Positions 63,013 through 64,000 of a stretch of DNA of 64,000 nucleotides are shown here, piece after piece. The stretch spans positions 137,001-201,000 of the forward strand of contig CAJNDT010003824.1 of NCBI GenBank assembly GCA_905221615.1, given 5' to 3'. Below the pieces are notes generated by a model. The model was not told the origin of the DNA, did not search any database, and saw only the letters and a list, made by a program, of their open reading frames with translations. The stretch's first letter is position 1. The number at the start of each line of letters is the position of its first letter. The DNA is from Symbiodinium sp. CCMP2592. Lineage: Eukaryota > Sar > Dinophyceae > Suessiales > Symbiodiniaceae. Position numbers and translations under genes: made by a program.

Positions 63013-64000
63013 GGTGGGTGCCGGTGGTCTACAACCAGTGGGGCGAGGCGCAGCTCCCACACCGGCCGCCTGTGCTGTTGCCGCCGCATCCGCCGGCGGC
63101 GGCGGCCACTTTTGCTGGCACGGGTGCAGCCCACGGTGCAGCCACAGGTGGCGGTGTTGCTGCTAACCCCTCGGGGGCTGCAGCAATGCCGGCGCCGAAA
63201 AAAAATCCTGGCCAGGTGGACCTAAGCAGCGAGGATGACGACGAGGAGTCTGAGGAGGAGGAGGCGGCTAAGAAAGGAGCCGGACTCCCAGTCGCGGAAG
63301 GATGATATCGTGGTGGTGGACCACGACCAGGAGAAGAAGAAAGAAGAAAAGGGTGGCAAAAAGGAGGAGGCTGCTCAGAAGCGCAAGAAGAAGAAGGAGA
63401 GCAGCTCTTCCAGCGGAGGCAACAGTGAGTCCTCCAGCAAGAAAGAAAAGCCCCGTGCAGCCCCCGCTGCCAAGGAGGCCAAGCAGGCACACGAGGCCCA
63501 GGCCGACGAGAACGAGAGCGGCAAGGCCAAGGAGCCCAAGGAAGACAAGGAGGCGGAGGCGGCGGAGGGCGAGCCTGCAGCGCGGCCTGCGAGGAAGAAC
63601 CGCAGCCGGCACTCAGCGGACGAGGCAGATGTCGTTCGCTGCGAGCACTGCTGGATGTGTGTGAAGAAAGAAGGCCTGCAGAAGAAGCAGCCATCAAAGG
63701 AGGACCGGGCGGCTAGCATGAGCCAGCACAGGCCGCCGGTTCAGCTGCGGAGCAGGGGGCGTGTGGAGGAGCCGCCGCACAGACGTGGCCCGCGGCGTGA
63801 AGAGAGCCGAGATGATGATGGCAGCCGTGGGCGCCGGAGAAGCCGTGGTGAGAGCCGCCAGAGCCGTGGCCAGGCAAGCTCTCGAGGCGGCGGCCAGGCA
63901 AGCTCTCGGGGGAGCCGCAAAGGCGGCGGCCAGGCAAGCTCTCGAGGGAGCCGCAAGAGCTCCCGCGGCAGCGAGCACATGGACCGACGCTTCTCGGGCC
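63013..64000 (+). CDS. Acidic/Lys-rich and SR-like protein, partial, with apparent frameshift
   Basis: After the acceptor it reads VPVVYNQWGEAQLPHRPPV, then Pro/Ala/Gly-rich sequence, PAPKKNPGQVDLSSEDDDEE and EEEEAAKK. At about 63,273-63,277 the frame must shift by one base (AAGAAA-G-GAGCCG) to continue EPDSQSRKDDIVVVDHDQE, KKEEKGGKKEEAAQKRKKKK, a Ser-rich stretch, VVRCEHCWMCVKKEG, and an Arg/Ser/Gly repeat region (SRGQASSRGG, QASSRGSRK) to the window edge. Mixed acidic, Lys-rich and RS-like segments suggest a nuclear or RNA-related protein. RCEHCWMC could bind a metal. The first exon lies upstream and is not identified. Confidence 0.55.

Overview
The window looks like nuclear DNA of a dinoflagellate. 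The evidence is degenerate plant-type telomere repeats (TTTAGGG/CCCTAAA) scattered through introns and spacers, inferred introns with GC and GA donors, RCC1-like and ankyrin repeat genes, many Ty1/copia-like and DIRS-like retroelements, and a spliced-leader-like 14-mer at the 5' end of one retroelement family. I cannot name the genus.

Layout. 1-10 kb: an RCC1-like repeat gene (1331-2635), then a multi-exon poly(ADP-ribose) polymerase gene (about 2.9-7.9 kb). The PARP gene has short exons, so no single long reading frame reveals it. 10-38.4 kb: a repeated ankyrin gene unit, as one fragment (about 10.1-10.6 kb) and three larger copies (about 11.6-16.9, 16.9-32.7 and 34.8-38.4 kb). In each copy a 201-nt first exon is followed by exons of 99, 102 or 105 nt, each encoding one ankyrin repeat. 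Each of the three large copies is followed by trinucleotide arrays. Copy 2 is split by a tandem pair of DIRS-like elements (18,278-25,266) and also keeps extra coiled-coil-like exons. Small inverted-repeat elements (MITEs) occur throughout; for some, the paralogous unit supplies the empty site. 41.0-49.7 kb: an apparently intact young Ty1/copia element on the minus strand, with 207-bp LTRs and a 5-bp target duplication. 50.2-57.2 kb: a second, decayed copia-like element, minus strand. 57.7-62.4 kb: a single-exon gene for a 1,551-residue protein of unknown function. 63.0 kb to the end: the start of an acidic, Lys/Ser/Arg-rich protein gene.

Main observation: both copia elements carry, within their polyproteins, a region with the pattern of an Fe(II)/2-oxoglutarate dioxygenase of TET/JBP type (N...HxD...F.GG...H...R). 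In the young element it lies between protease and integrase, in the decayed element between integrase and reverse transcriptase. Dinoflagellate DNA is known to contain 5-hydroxymethyluracil, so a retrotransposon-borne base hydroxylase is an attractive but untested idea.

Working relations: the ankyrin copies, the RCC1-like gene and the PARP gene look like host genes. Most of the remaining sequence is mobile elements nested in one another and simple-sequence arrays. Telomere-like repeats are common from 1 to about 40.7 kb; I saw none from 41 to 64 kb.
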